Assembly (NCBI GenBank): GCA_030745835.1
Contig: JASLNU010000146.1
Location: 1-43,677 of the forward strand
Origin: GCA-2687515 sp002687515
GTDB lineage: Bacteria > Pseudomonadota > Alphaproteobacteria > Rhodospirillales > UBA2165
Direction of reading: 5' to 3'
DNA: 43,677 bases
Of this stretch, positions 1 to 7,340 are shown piece after piece. Every line of letters starts with the position of its first letter. The first letter of the stretch is position 1. Made by a program: the position numbers and the translations under genes. The notes below the pieces were generated by a model. It was not told the origin of the DNA. It saw nothing but the letters and a program-made list of their open reading frames with translations, and searched no databases.

Positions 1-69
1 TCCGACTCGATTACCTTTGGGTGGACATCCGGGAGAAAGGAAGATTCGGTAGAATATTCAGTCATTACC

Positions 70-338
70 TAGTGGCCTGCGTCATCTAATTTGCACCTCT
101 ACGACGGCGCTGCAAGGTTTCCGGCGAGGAGCGCGCCGCGCCGTGGTGCCAATCCACCACAAGTGGCGCGCGACGACGACCGGGAGCCTTGCAACGCCGC
201 CCGAAGGGTCGCTTTTCCCGTCCCCTCGGGGTGTCGGAAGGACTTGCCGATGGGCGCCGCATCGCCGGCGCCCTCCCTCCTACCGGGGAAACGGGAAAAG
301 CGATCGTAGGGGTACAAATTAGATGACGCAGGCCACTA
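70..338. mobile_element. MITE-like element, copy 1 (TA-flanked, long inverted ends)
   Basis: A 269-bp element with nearly perfect terminal inverted repeats. The left end reads TAGTGGCCTGCGTCATCTAA and continues TTTG; the right end is its exact reverse complement, and the match continues imperfectly inward to about 35 bp. Both ends lie at a TA dinucleotide, as expected for a 2-bp TA target duplication of IS630/Tc1-mariner relatives. The inside is GC-rich and codes for nothing I recognise, so this is a non-autonomous element. A second copy in the opposite orientation lies at 19889-20167, very similar by eye over its whole length. Both ends carry, pointing outward, an AGRGGT sequence about 9-10 nt before an ATG (ATGACGCAGGCC). 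The family assignment (IS630-derived) is inference from the TA flanks only. Confidence 0.8.
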
Positions 339-625
339 GGCGAAATCCGTTCAATTGTTAAGCTTGGCGGCTATTCATTTACATGTAAGTCTGATTCCGC
401 GGTTTTCAAATGAAATCGACGAGAGCGCAATTCTACATTATTCAGATAAATCTCAAATTGGCTCGAAATCTCGCCGGCGCCGATATCCGGATCATCAGTA
501 GACGAATGTTGCTTGGGTTAAAGCGTTCGTTCCCGGGGGTATGGCAAACACTGGAGGCTGTTGAAAACCGGCACCAAATGGGCTTGAACATCCAATGCGA
601 TTTCCGTCATCGAACAATACAAATT
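339..625. other. Non-coding stretch between MITE copy 1 and the ridA 3' end
   Basis: About 290 bp of lower GC. A 73-codon open frame on + starts at 410 but has no convincing ribosome binding site and its product resembles nothing I know. I see no terminator hairpin with a T tract. The first 67 bases of the window are likewise featureless. Confidence 0.4.
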
Positions 626-1027
626 TTATGAATTGGGCAATACGGCGATGGCATTAATCTCGATCAGATAGTCAGGAGATGTCATTTTAGTTATTTCCAC
701 CATCGTCGAAGCCGGGAGGGGCGGTTTGAAATACTCCCGCCGGACTTCATGGATTGCATCGAAATGTTCCATATTCCGGACATAGACATCGACCCGGCAC
801 ACATCGTCGAGACTGCCGCCCGCTTCTTCCAGGGCGCTTTTGATGTTCTCGATGACCTGGCGGGTCTGGACCGTAATATCTCCAATTCCGGCGATTGATC
901 CGTCGCGACGGCGGGCGGTCATACCCGAAACAAAGACAAGCTTCCCCGACGCTTCAATGGTCGTTGCCTGGGAAAAATGCCCGCTGGGTTCGTGGAGCTT
1001 ATCTGTATTGATTTGTTCTTTTGGCAT
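626..1027 (-). CDS. RidA/YjgF/UK114-family protein, catalytic Arg replaced
   Basis: 133 residues, the usual RidA length. The family pattern is clear: N-terminal HFSQA, a central VSGM, a helix VIENIKSALEEAGGSLDDV, and a C-terminal VEI...IEINAIAV. RidA proteins remove reactive enamine/imine intermediates; related clades act in degradation pathways. In canonical RidA the Arg of PARS (E. coli Arg105) binds the substrate carboxylate. Here the segment reads PASTMVEI, so that Arg is Ser, which argues against classical 2-imino-acid deaminase activity and for one of the Rid subfamilies without it. I chose the ATG at 1027 (MPKEQINTDK) because the family normally begins there; the frame stays open upstream to an ATG at 1147, but that extension looks unrelated. 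It follows the cupin gene on the same strand after about 200 bp and may be the last gene of the ubiD-led operon. Confidence 0.88.
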   Translation of the reverse strand: MPKEQINTDKLHEPSGHFSQATTIEASGKLVFVSGMTARRRDGSIAGIGDITVQTRQVIENIKSALEEAGGSLDDVCRVDVYVRNMEHFDAIHEVRREYFKPPLPASTMVEITKMTSPDYLIEINAIAVLPNS

Positions 1028-1224
1028 CTTATTTTCCAATCCGAGTTCTTTGGACAATTTGATTATGAATTCATAGGCCGAAACATTCACTGAGCACTTC
1101 CCGGGCCGGCTCAATTTTGTTCGCCACGCGGGTTCGCCCGGGCCCATTACTTTTTCCGTATCAGCCGCCGCCGGCGGCAGGCCGAGGGAGACAAAACTTA
1201 TTCCAGTTTTTATTGACGGCCGAT

Positions 1225-1644
1225 CTAATGGGCGTCCTGATCGTCGGTATACCAGGAAGGTCTCTGCGGATAATGCGGGCCGTCATAAATTTCCAAATAG
1301 ATGGTTTCTTGATGGGCGATAGTCGGGCCATGCACATGCCCTTTGGGATTCCAATAAAAGCTGCCGGCTTTCAGATTGACCGCCGTGGCGGTGTATTCGT
1401 AATGACCTTCCAAGACGAACATGAACTGGTTCGAATCATGGGAATGAGCGGCCGGAATACCAACACCTTTTTCAAATTTTATAAGGGCGATAGATCCTTG
1501 ATCGTTCTCGGCGCGCCACAACATTTTTTCGTGCAGGCCTTTTAAGGATTTTTCCCGCCACGGGATATCTTCGGTCTGAAGGAGGACCTCTTTCACGTTG
1601 GTGATATTATCAGGCAAGTTTGGCACTATCTCTTTTAAATTCAT
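1225..1644 (-). CDS. Single-domain cupin protein
   Basis: 139 residues. The cupin metal-binding pattern is visible: AAHSHDSNQFMFVLEGHYEY supplies His, His and a Gln/Glu-like position, followed by G-rich LKAGSFYWNPKGHVHGP with the later His residues. This fits a small metal-binding beta-barrel of the ChrR-like or acetylacetone-dioxygenase-like cupins; the reaction is unknown. The start at 1644 is supported by AAAGGAAC about 9 nt upstream. Its ATG overlaps the TGA of the preceding 42-codon ORF (ATGA), so it is translationally coupled to it and through it to the UbiD gene. Base composition is lower in GC than the UbiD gene. In pathways for aromatic acids such cupins sometimes act as ring-opening or isomerising enzymes, but nothing in the sequence decides this. 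Confidence 0.85.
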   Translation of the reverse strand: MNLKEIVPNLPDNITNVKEVLLQTEDIPWREKSLKGLHEKMLWRAENDQGSIALIKFEKGVGIPAAHSHDSNQFMFVLEGHYEYTATAVNLKAGSFYWNPKGHVHGPTIAHQETIYLEIYDGPHYPQRPSWYTDDQDAH

Positions 1645-1769
1645 GGCTCGGTTCCTTTGATCAGATTCATGCGAATTTCAAAATTTGCCGGCGGCATGCC
1701 AATCAGCGAAAACACCCGGTTGTGGCCGGTGTCCCCCGTCTCATCGTGCTTTTCGTCTTTCGCCATCAT
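1641..1769 (-). CDS. 42-residue small protein coupled to ubiD and cupin
   Basis: A 43-codon frame (42 residues plus stop). It begins MMAKDEKHDETGDTGHNRVF and ends MNLIKGTEP. Its first ATG overlaps the TGA of the upstream UbiD gene (TGATG), and its own TGA overlaps the cupin ATG (ATGA). Such double stop/start overlap is hard to explain unless the frame is translated. The N-terminal half is charged (Lys, Asp, Glu, His), the C-terminal half more hydrophobic (SLIGMPPANFEIRMNLI). I recognise no family. Some hydroxyarylic-acid decarboxylase and phenylphosphate carboxylase systems carry a small extra subunit next to UbiD; a similar role here is only a guess. No separate ribosome binding site is visible, so translation would depend on coupling. 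Confidence 0.6.
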   Translation of the reverse strand: MMAKDEKHDETGDTGHNRVFSLIGMPPANFEIRMNLIKGTEP

Positions 1770-3238
1770 CAGTCGTCCAAAAGATGGCCCCATTTATCGA
1801 TGGTGGCTTGCATCAGTTCGGGGCTTGATTCGGCGACATGGGGAAATTCCTCGATCCATTCGAAGGGCCGGCAGGCATCGACCAGGGCACGCGAATTGAG
1901 ATTGTCGCCGGCCCGTTTGCGTGGATCGAGCGCCCCCGACCAGGTATTTCGCACGATATCGATATCCTCGGCCGGGTCGCAGCGCGAATTCATCGCCCAG
2001 TTGACGTCGAACAGGTTCGAGGGATCGATATCGTCGTCGACCACCACCACCCAGCGGCCGAGATAATTGCCGGCGTGGGCGCCGGCGGCCAGCAACAGGG
2101 CCTGCTTGGCGTGGCCGCCATAGGCCTGTTTGATGGAAATCACGTTGAACAGCCGGCCGCCGCCGGAAATGTGGCTCCAGACGCCACGGACGCCGGGCAG
2201 GCCGGCCTTTTCCACCTGGTCCCAGATCATCGCCGATTTGACCACACATTTGGAAAAGGTGTAGTCGGCGGGCGGCCGCCCGGGCCGGGCCATGGTCATG
2301 ATCGGGCCGTTGCGGTGATAGACCCTTTTTACCCGGACAACCGGGTCGGAGCGCACGGCGCTGGCGTAATAGCCGGTCCATTCGCCGAACGGGCCCTCGG
2401 GCAGTTCTTCGTCGGCGATGATCTCGCCTTCGAGGACGATCTCGGCTTCGGCCGGCATCGGCAGGCCGGTCAGCTCGCCCTCGATCACATCGAAGGGCTG
2501 GCCGCGGTGGCCGCCGGCATGGGCGAACTCGCCGGTGCCGTAGGCGACCTCGTTGCCCGACGACAAAAACAATAATGGATCGTGGCCGACGCTGATCATC
2601 ACCGGGCAGGGCTTGCCTTGTTTAAAATATTTTTCGCGGATCAGGCGGCCATGCTTGCCCGGGCTCATCCACAAACCGACGGTGTTCTTGTCATGGACAA
2701 CGACCCGGTAGGTGCCGAGATTGACCCAGTTGTCGTCGGGATCGCGCATGATCACCAGATCGCCGGTGCCGATATAGCGGCCGCCGTCCTCTTCGTGCAG
2801 GAACGGCACCGGGAATTTATAGAGATCGACCTCATCGCCCCGGTCGATATTTTCCAGGATCGGCCCGCTTTCCACATGGTTGGCGTCGTAGAGGGTGAAA
2901 TCCTTCAAGCGGTCGCGGTAGGACTGGACCACGTCCATCGAGCCCTTGGGTTTGTCGAAACCGAGGGTCACGGCAAGCCTTCCAGCCGATGCGGTCATCC
3001 CGCTCAACACCTTGAAATCCTTGGGGTAGCCGGGAATTTCCTCGAACAGGATGGCGGGCGGGTTTTCCGGCTGGTCGTGGTAGATCATTTCGGCGATGGC
3101 GCCCATTTCCAGGTTCCAATCGGCGCCCTTGACCACCTTCAACTCGCCGATCCCCTCGATACGGCCGAGCCATTCGCGCAGATCCTTGTGCGGCGTCTGG
3201 TAGGCGCCGAAAGACGTGTTCCTGACGATGTCGTCCAT
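1769..3238 (-). CDS. UbiD-family prFMN-dependent decarboxylase (1)
   Basis: 489 residues, the standard UbiD length. UbiD enzymes reversibly decarboxylate aromatic, heteroaromatic or acrylic acids with prenylated FMN made by UbiX. The prFMN/metal-binding segment is NLGTYR (Asn173, Arg178, equivalent to Asn168 and Arg173 of Aspergillus niger Fdc1). The catalytic segment is EGPFGE (Glu281 and Glu286, equivalent to Fdc1 Glu277 and Glu282). All catalytic residues are therefore present. The start is supported by GAGGAAA about 5 nt upstream of the ATG. It leads a leftward unit: UbiD, 42-residue protein, cupin, perhaps RidA. It is divergent from a second UbiD gene across 367 bp. The two share the catalytic motifs and general organisation but clearly differ in sequence. 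No UbiX gene is visible in the window. Confidence 0.93.
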   Translation of the reverse strand: MDDIVRNTSFGAYQTPHKDLREWLGRIEGIGELKVVKGADWNLEMGAIAEMIYHDQPENPPAILFEEIPGYPKDFKVLSGMTASAGRLAVTLGFDKPKGSMDVVQSYRDRLKDFTLYDANHVESGPILENIDRGDEVDLYKFPVPFLHEEDGGRYIGTGDLVIMRDPDDNWVNLGTYRVVVHDKNTVGLWMSPGKHGRLIREKYFKQGKPCPVMISVGHDPLLFLSSGNEVAYGTGEFAHAGGHRGQPFDVIEGELTGLPMPAEAEIVLEGEIIADEELPEGPFGEWTGYYASAVRSDPVVRVKRVYHRNGPIMTMARPGRPPADYTFSKCVVKSAMIWDQVEKAGLPGVRGVWSHISGGGRLFNVISIKQAYGGHAKQALLLAAGAHAGNYLGRWVVVVDDDIDPSNLFDVNWAMNSRCDPAEDIDIVRNTWSGALDPRKRAGDNLNSRALVDACRPFEWIEEFPHVAESSPELMQATIDKWGHLLDD

Positions 3239-3338
3239 TTTTGTTTCCTCGACTGATATTTCCCGGCCGGGCCGCGTCGGGAAACTTTATCCAAATCGCC
3301 GCGAGAGTCAAAAACCATGGAATTCCGAGCGTTAAACG

Positions 3339-3466
3339 GGTGTAATTCGGTGGTAATTCGGTGACAGTTTACTTATTAAATCGGTGACAGTTTACTTTTA
3401 TCCTCATGGTTGGAATATGTTAAACAGTGTTAAAAAGTAAACTGTCACCGATTTACACCGATTTAA
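3339..3466. repeat. Direct and inverted copies of GGTGACAGTTTACTT
   Basis: The intergenic stretch carries CGGTGACAGTTTACTT at 3359-3374 and again at 3382-3397, then the reverse complement AAGTAAACTGTCACCG at 3435-3450. The arms 3380-3400 and 3431-3452 pair almost perfectly around a loop of about 30 nt. Just upstream, TAATTCGGTG is itself repeated (3343-3365). No open frame lies inside. It looks like paired ends of a decayed insertion element or REP-type unit; which family is not decided by the sequence. Confidence 0.6.
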
Positions 3467-3508
3467 TATGGCGCTGAATTGGCGCCGGCGAACAGTTGGC
3501 TGGAAGAT

Positions 3509-3541
3509 TTGAATTAATTAGAATACTAAGTATCATAGGAC
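3509..3541 (+). promoter_or_regulatory. Candidate promoter with palindromic operator upstream of ubiD (2)
   Basis: A possible -35 TTGAAT (3509-3514) and -10 TATCAT (3531-3536) are 16 bp apart. The palindrome ATACT-A-AGTAT (3523-3533) overlaps the -10, which is where a repressor would bind. A near copy occurs at 11781-11803 before the TAXI transporter gene: 17 of 21 positions match between 3518-3538 and 11781-11801. A MarR-family gene lies in the same cluster and is the obvious candidate regulator, but that link is inference. Confidence 0.5.
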
Positions 3542-3605
3542 CAAAGACAGCATTGCCGCCCCGCGCCAAGACCGCCGGTCCAGGCATTTCAGGAAAGGAA
3601 AAGCC

Positions 3606-5138
3606 ATGCAATCGAAAAAGACTTTCGCCCCCGAAGGTATCCAGTCGGGCTCCGGGGCGGGCGCCAAGGCGGACGCTGGCGACACCCGTGTGGACGGCGT
3701 CAACTTCGCCTTCGATGATTTGCGCGGCTGGATTTCGGAAGCCGAAAAGCTGGGCGAGGTGCGCCATGTCACCGGCGCCTCGTGGGAAAAGGATATCGGC
3801 ATGGCCGCCGAACTTGTCTTGCGCGACGGCACCGCGCCGGCCGTGCTGTTCGACGAAATACCGGGCTACCCCAAGGGTTTCCGCGTGCTCACCAATTTCT
3901 ACGGCGGCAAGCGCATGAACATGACCATGGGCTTCCCGACGGGTCTTTCGAAACTGGAGCTGACCGACGCCCATTTCAAATACCAGATCGACGGCCTGCC
4001 CACCATTGCCCACGAGATTGTCGATGACGGGCCGGTGTTCGAAAATGTCCTCGAGGGCGACGCCGTCGACGTCACCATGTTCCCGACGCCGCTCTGGCAC
4101 GAACATGACGGCGGCCGCTATTTCGGCACCGGCAGTTTCGATGTCACCCAGGACCCCGATTCCGACTGGATCAATGTCGGCTGCTACCGGGTGATGGTGC
4201 AGAACGAAAAGCAGGTCGGCATCTACATGTCGCCGGGCAAGCACGGCCGCGTGCACCGCGACAAGTTCGAAGAAAGGGGCGAGCGCATGCCGGTGGTCGT
4301 CGTCGCCGGCGGCGATCCGATGATTTTCCTGGCCGCCTGCTCGGAGTTTCCGCCCGGCATGTGCGAATACGACATCGTCGGCGGCATGCGCGGCGCGGCC
4401 TTGAAGGTGGTCCGTGGCAAGCATACCGGGATTCCCTTCCCGGCCAACGCCGAGATCGTCATCGAGGGCTTCATCGAGCCCGGCAAGCGCCTCAAGGAAG
4501 GCCCGTTCGGTGAATGGACCGGCTATTACGCCTCCGACGTGCGCGAGGAACCGGTGCTCGATATCGCCGCCATCTATCACCGCGACGATCCGGTCATCCT
4601 CGGCTGCCCGCCGCAGCGCCCGCCCGATGAATTGGGCCGTTACCGCGCGGTGACCCGCTCGGCGCTATTGCGCGACAATATCAGCCGCGCCGGCGTGCCC
4701 GATGTCACCGATGTCTGGGCGCACGAAGTGGGCGGCGCGCGCATGCTCCTCGGCGTCGCCATCAAGCAGCGCTATGCCGGCCATGCGCGCCAGGTCGGCC
4801 ATATCGCGGCGCAGTGCCATGTCGGCGCCTATGCCGGCAAATATGTGGTCGTCGTCGACGAGGATATCGACGTTTCCAGCCTGGAAGATTTGACCTGGGC
4901 GATGCTGACCCGGTCCGATCCGGCCTCCTCCATCGACATCATCCCGGAAGCCTGGTCGACGCCCCTGGATCCGCGCATATCACCGGAAGACAAGGCGAAG
5001 GGGAATTTCCGCAACTCGCGCGCCGTGATCGACGCCTGCCGGCCGTTCCATTGGAAAGCTGAGTTCCCGCCGGTCAATGCGATGAGCCCGGAACTGGCCG
5101 CCGAAGCGCGCCAGAAATGGGGTTATTTGCTGGATTAA
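3606..5138 (+). CDS. UbiD-family prFMN-dependent decarboxylase (2)
   Basis: 510 residues. Like the divergent neighbour it has the complete UbiD active site: NVGCYR (Asn190, Arg195) for cofactor/metal binding and EGPFGE (Glu298, Glu303) for catalysis. The N-terminal 30 residues (Gly/Ala/Lys-rich) are an extra tail compared with the neighbour. The start has AGGAAAGG about 7 nt upstream. Other start codons are less attractive. Followed after 76 bp by a MarR regulator on the same strand, with a GC-rich imperfect hairpin between them. The shared architecture with the leftward UbiD and the operator-like palindrome in the promoter suggest that both copies serve one catabolic pathway, perhaps on different substrates or as a heteromer as in phenylphosphate carboxylase. 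This last point is inference. Confidence 0.93.
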   Translation: MQSKKTFAPEGIQSGSGAGAKADAGDTRVDGVNFAFDDLRGWISEAEKLGEVRHVTGASWEKDIGMAAELVLRDGTAPAVLFDEIPGYPKGFRVLTNFYGGKRMNMTMGFPTGLSKLELTDAHFKYQIDGLPTIAHEIVDDGPVFENVLEGDAVDVTMFPTPLWHEHDGGRYFGTGSFDVTQDPDSDWINVGCYRVMVQNEKQVGIYMSPGKHGRVHRDKFEERGERMPVVVVAGGDPMIFLAACSEFPPGMCEYDIVGGMRGAALKVVRGKHTGIPFPANAEIVIEGFIEPGKRLKEGPFGEWTGYYASDVREEPVLDIAAIYHRDDPVILGCPPQRPPDELGRYRAVTRSALLRDNISRAGVPDVTDVWAHEVGGARMLLGVAIKQRYAGHARQVGHIAAQCHVGAYAGKYVVVVDEDIDVSSLEDLTWAMLTRSDPASSIDIIPEAWSTPLDPRISPEDKAKGNFRNSRAVIDACRPFHWKAEFPPVNAMSPELAAEARQKWGYLLD

Positions 5139-5214
5139 CGCAAACCGGGCGGGCCGACAGCGGTCGCCGGCCCGGGGCGGAGCGGATTAGATAAAACAGG
5201 AACAGTGCTTCGAA

Positions 5215-5682
5215 ATGGACTCCGAAAAAACCACCGCCGCCCTGCCGCCTTCCGAAAGCCTCGGCTTTTTGATCCGCGACACGATGATGCACCTGCACAA
5301 GGTGCTCAGGACCTATTTGCAGGACTACGGCATATCGACGGCGCAATGGTTCCTGTTGCGCGTCCTTTGGGAGGAAGAGGGATTGAGCCAGCGCCAGCTC
5401 TCGATCCGCGTCTCGACCACCGAACCGACCACCCAGAGCGCCCTTCTGCGCATGGAAAAACAGGGCATCGTGCGCCGCGTCAAGGACCCCAAGGATAAGC
5501 GCACCAACCGCATCTACCTGACCAAAAAGGGGCGTGAACTGGAAGCCAGGATGATCCCCTACGCGATGGAGGTGAACGAGGTCGCTTCGCAGGGCATCTC
5601 CAAGAAAGATATCAAGGCCCTGAAAACCATCATGGGGCGGGTCCGCGGCAACCTTCTGAACGAAATCGAAAGCTACGATTGA
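5215..5682 (+). CDS. MarR-family transcriptional regulator
   Basis: 155 residues with the winged-helix pattern of MarR proteins: TAQWFLLRVLWEEEGLSQRQLS (helices 2-3), the recognition helix TTEPTTQSALLRMEKQGIV, and the wing RRVKDPKDKRTNRIYLTKKG with the conserved D-x-R-type wing tip. MarR proteins bind short palindromes as dimers and release DNA on binding small phenolic or CoA-linked ligands. It lies between a UbiD gene and an acyl-CoA synthetase gene, all on +, so it probably controls this catabolic cluster. The palindromes at 3523-3533 and about 11784-11796 are candidate targets. ACAGGA lies 14 nt before the ATG, a weak ribosome binding site. Confidence 0.92.
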   Translation: MDSEKTTAALPPSESLGFLIRDTMMHLHKVLRTYLQDYGISTAQWFLLRVLWEEEGLSQRQLSIRVSTTEPTTQSALLRMEKQGIVRRVKDPKDKRTNRIYLTKKGRELEARMIPYAMEVNEVASQGISKKDIKALKTIMGRVRGNLLNEIESYD

Positions 5683-5705
5683 GCAGGTGGTTGGTTGGCT
5701 AATCC

Positions 5706-7340
5706 ATGAAATCTTTGGACGGTGAATTGACGGCGCTGGCGCCATCCGACGGGGATGCGGCCGGCGGCGGCCTTGGTCATAATAAGATCGCCCGATGGCT
5801 GGCCGACGGCGCAGCGGCGGCGCCTGAAAAAGTGCTGGTGCACTCGATCGATCAGGACAAATCCATCACTTGGAGCCAGATGCAGCGCCTCGCCCGGCGC
5901 ATCGGCCAATATTTGCGCGCCCGCTCGGTCGGCGCCAACGACCGCATTGTATTGCTGTCCGGCAATTGCATCGAGCATCTGGCGGTTTACTATTCGGTGA
6001 TGGCTTACGGCGCCACCATCTGCACCATCCAGGTGGATATGAACGAAGCGCATCTCGGCGATATCCTGCGCAGCCTGGGGCCCAAGATGATTCTTGTCGA
6101 AAGCGGCGTCGACACCGGCGGCTTCGATGCCGGCGGCGCCGAAATGATCGATCTCGGCGATTGGCGGCCTGATGGCGGAACTGAGGGTGGAATTGACGGC
6201 GGCAGCGGCTTTTTCGCCGGGCTCAAAGGGCTCCCCGATGATCAGGCGCTTCGCCCGGTCAACGGCGACGACGATATCGCCTCCATCTTCTACACCTCCG
6301 GCACCACATCGAAGCCGAAGGGCATCGTCTGCAATTTCCGCGACCTCTGCCAGAACGTGGAAGGCACCGCCGCCGTTTTCGGCATCGGCGAGGCCGACCG
6401 GATTCTCGATTACCGTTCCTTTAACTGGATGTCGGCGCAGGTGCTGAGCGGCCTCAGCCCGCTCGCGGGCGGGGCGACCCTGTTGCTGGCGCGCAAATTT
6501 TCCCGCGGCCGCTTTTTCGGATGGATCCGGGATCACCAGGCCACCATCGCGGCCGGCAATCCGACGGTCATCAACATGCTGATCAACCGCCCCGAAGACA
6601 TCGACGGCGCCCGGCTTCCCGATTTGCGTTACATCACCTCGTCTTCGGCGCCGCTGATGGTCCGGGACTGGGAGAAGTTCGAGGAGATGTACGGCATCAC
6701 CGTCGTCCAGGGCTACGGCACCAGCGAAACCGGCTGGATCGCCGGCGCCCATGAAGCCAACCGCCGCTTGGGCTCGGTCGGCAAGCCGATCCCCTACCAG
6801 AACCTCTGGAGCATCGATGCGGACGGCAAGCGCCTGCCACCCGGCGAAACCGGCAGCATCGAGCTCGGCGACGGCGGCGGCGAGGCGGTGCAGCGGCGCT
6901 TCGCCTATCTCGGCGAGGACGGCGCGCCCAAGGTCAATGCCTTGGGCCGCGTCACCACCGGCGATTTCGGCCATTTGGATGCGGATGGGTATCTCTATGT
7001 ATCGGGCCGGGAAAAGGATCTGATCATAAGGGGCGGTGTCAATATCTCGCCGGTGGAAATCGACAATCTGCTGATCGGGCTCGAGGGCGTCGCCGACGCG
7101 GCGGCGATCGGCGTTCCCGACCCCATCTGGGGCGAGGAGGTGGTCGCCTATGTGGTGGCCGAGGCGGGCGCCGAGCTGTCGCCGGAAGAGCTGATTTCCC
7201 AATTAAAGGATTTGCTGCCGGAAGCGAAACTGCCCAAATCCATCCTCCTCCGCGACGCATTGCCGAAGAGCGAACGCGGCAAACTGGACCGCCAGGCTTT
7301 GCGCGACGCCTGGCAAACGGAGTATGGTGGCGGACACTAG
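5706..7340 (+). CDS. AMP-forming acyl-CoA synthetase (ANL superfamily)
   Basis: 544 residues. Core motifs of the adenylate-forming enzymes are intact: YTSGTTSKPKG (about 196-206, phosphate loop), GYGTSETGW (A5), TGDFGHLDADGYLYVSGREKD and IRGGVNISPVEID (A7-A8), and PKSERGKLDR near the C-terminus with the catalytic Lys about 526. Such enzymes activate a carboxylic acid to its CoA thioester via an acyl-AMP. The setting (UbiD decarboxylases, MarR, reductive-dehalogenase-like protein) suggests an aromatic or heteroaromatic acid, but the acid-binding residues do not tell which. The first 25 residues are Gly/Ala-rich and may be partly untranslated. Its end overlaps the start of the next gene by 17 bp. 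Confidence 0.93.
   Translation: MKSLDGELTALAPSDGDAAGGGLGHNKIARWLADGAAAAPEKVLVHSIDQDKSITWSQMQRLARRIGQYLRARSVGANDRIVLLSGNCIEHLAVYYSVMAYGATICTIQVDMNEAHLGDILRSLGPKMILVESGVDTGGFDAGGAEMIDLGDWRPDGGTEGGIDGGSGFFAGLKGLPDDQALRPVNGDDDIASIFYTSGTTSKPKGIVCNFRDLCQNVEGTAAVFGIGEADRILDYRSFNWMSAQVLSGLSPLAGGATLLLARKFSRGRFFGWIRDHQATIAAGNPTVINMLINRPEDIDGARLPDLRYITSSSAPLMVRDWEKFEEMYGITVVQGYGTSETGWIAGAHEANRRLGSVGKPIPYQNLWSIDADGKRLPPGETGSIELGDGGGEAVQRRFAYLGEDGAPKVNALGRVTTGDFGHLDADGYLYVSGREKDLIIRGGVNISPVEIDNLLIGLEGVADAAAIGVPDPIWGEEVVAYVVAEAGAELSPEELISQLKDLLPEAKLPKSILLRDALPKSERGKLDRQALRDAWQTEYGGGH

Noticed and set aside
70..338. 72-codon frames inside the MITE on both strands
   Set aside because: They arise from the GC-rich inverted-repeat structure; the frame is not kept between the two copies in a way that suggests protein selection.
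410..631. 73-codon open frame on + left of the ridA gene
   Set aside because: No ribosome binding site, no family resemblance, and it overlaps the ridA 3' end.
2582..3256. Long open frames opposite the ubiD, hyuA and TRAP genes
   Set aside because: They are antisense shadows of GC-rich genes with strong family motifs on the other strand.
5139..5190. GC-rich hairpin between ubiD (2) and marR as a terminator
   Set aside because: The pairing is imperfect and there is no T tract; read-through into marR is more likely.
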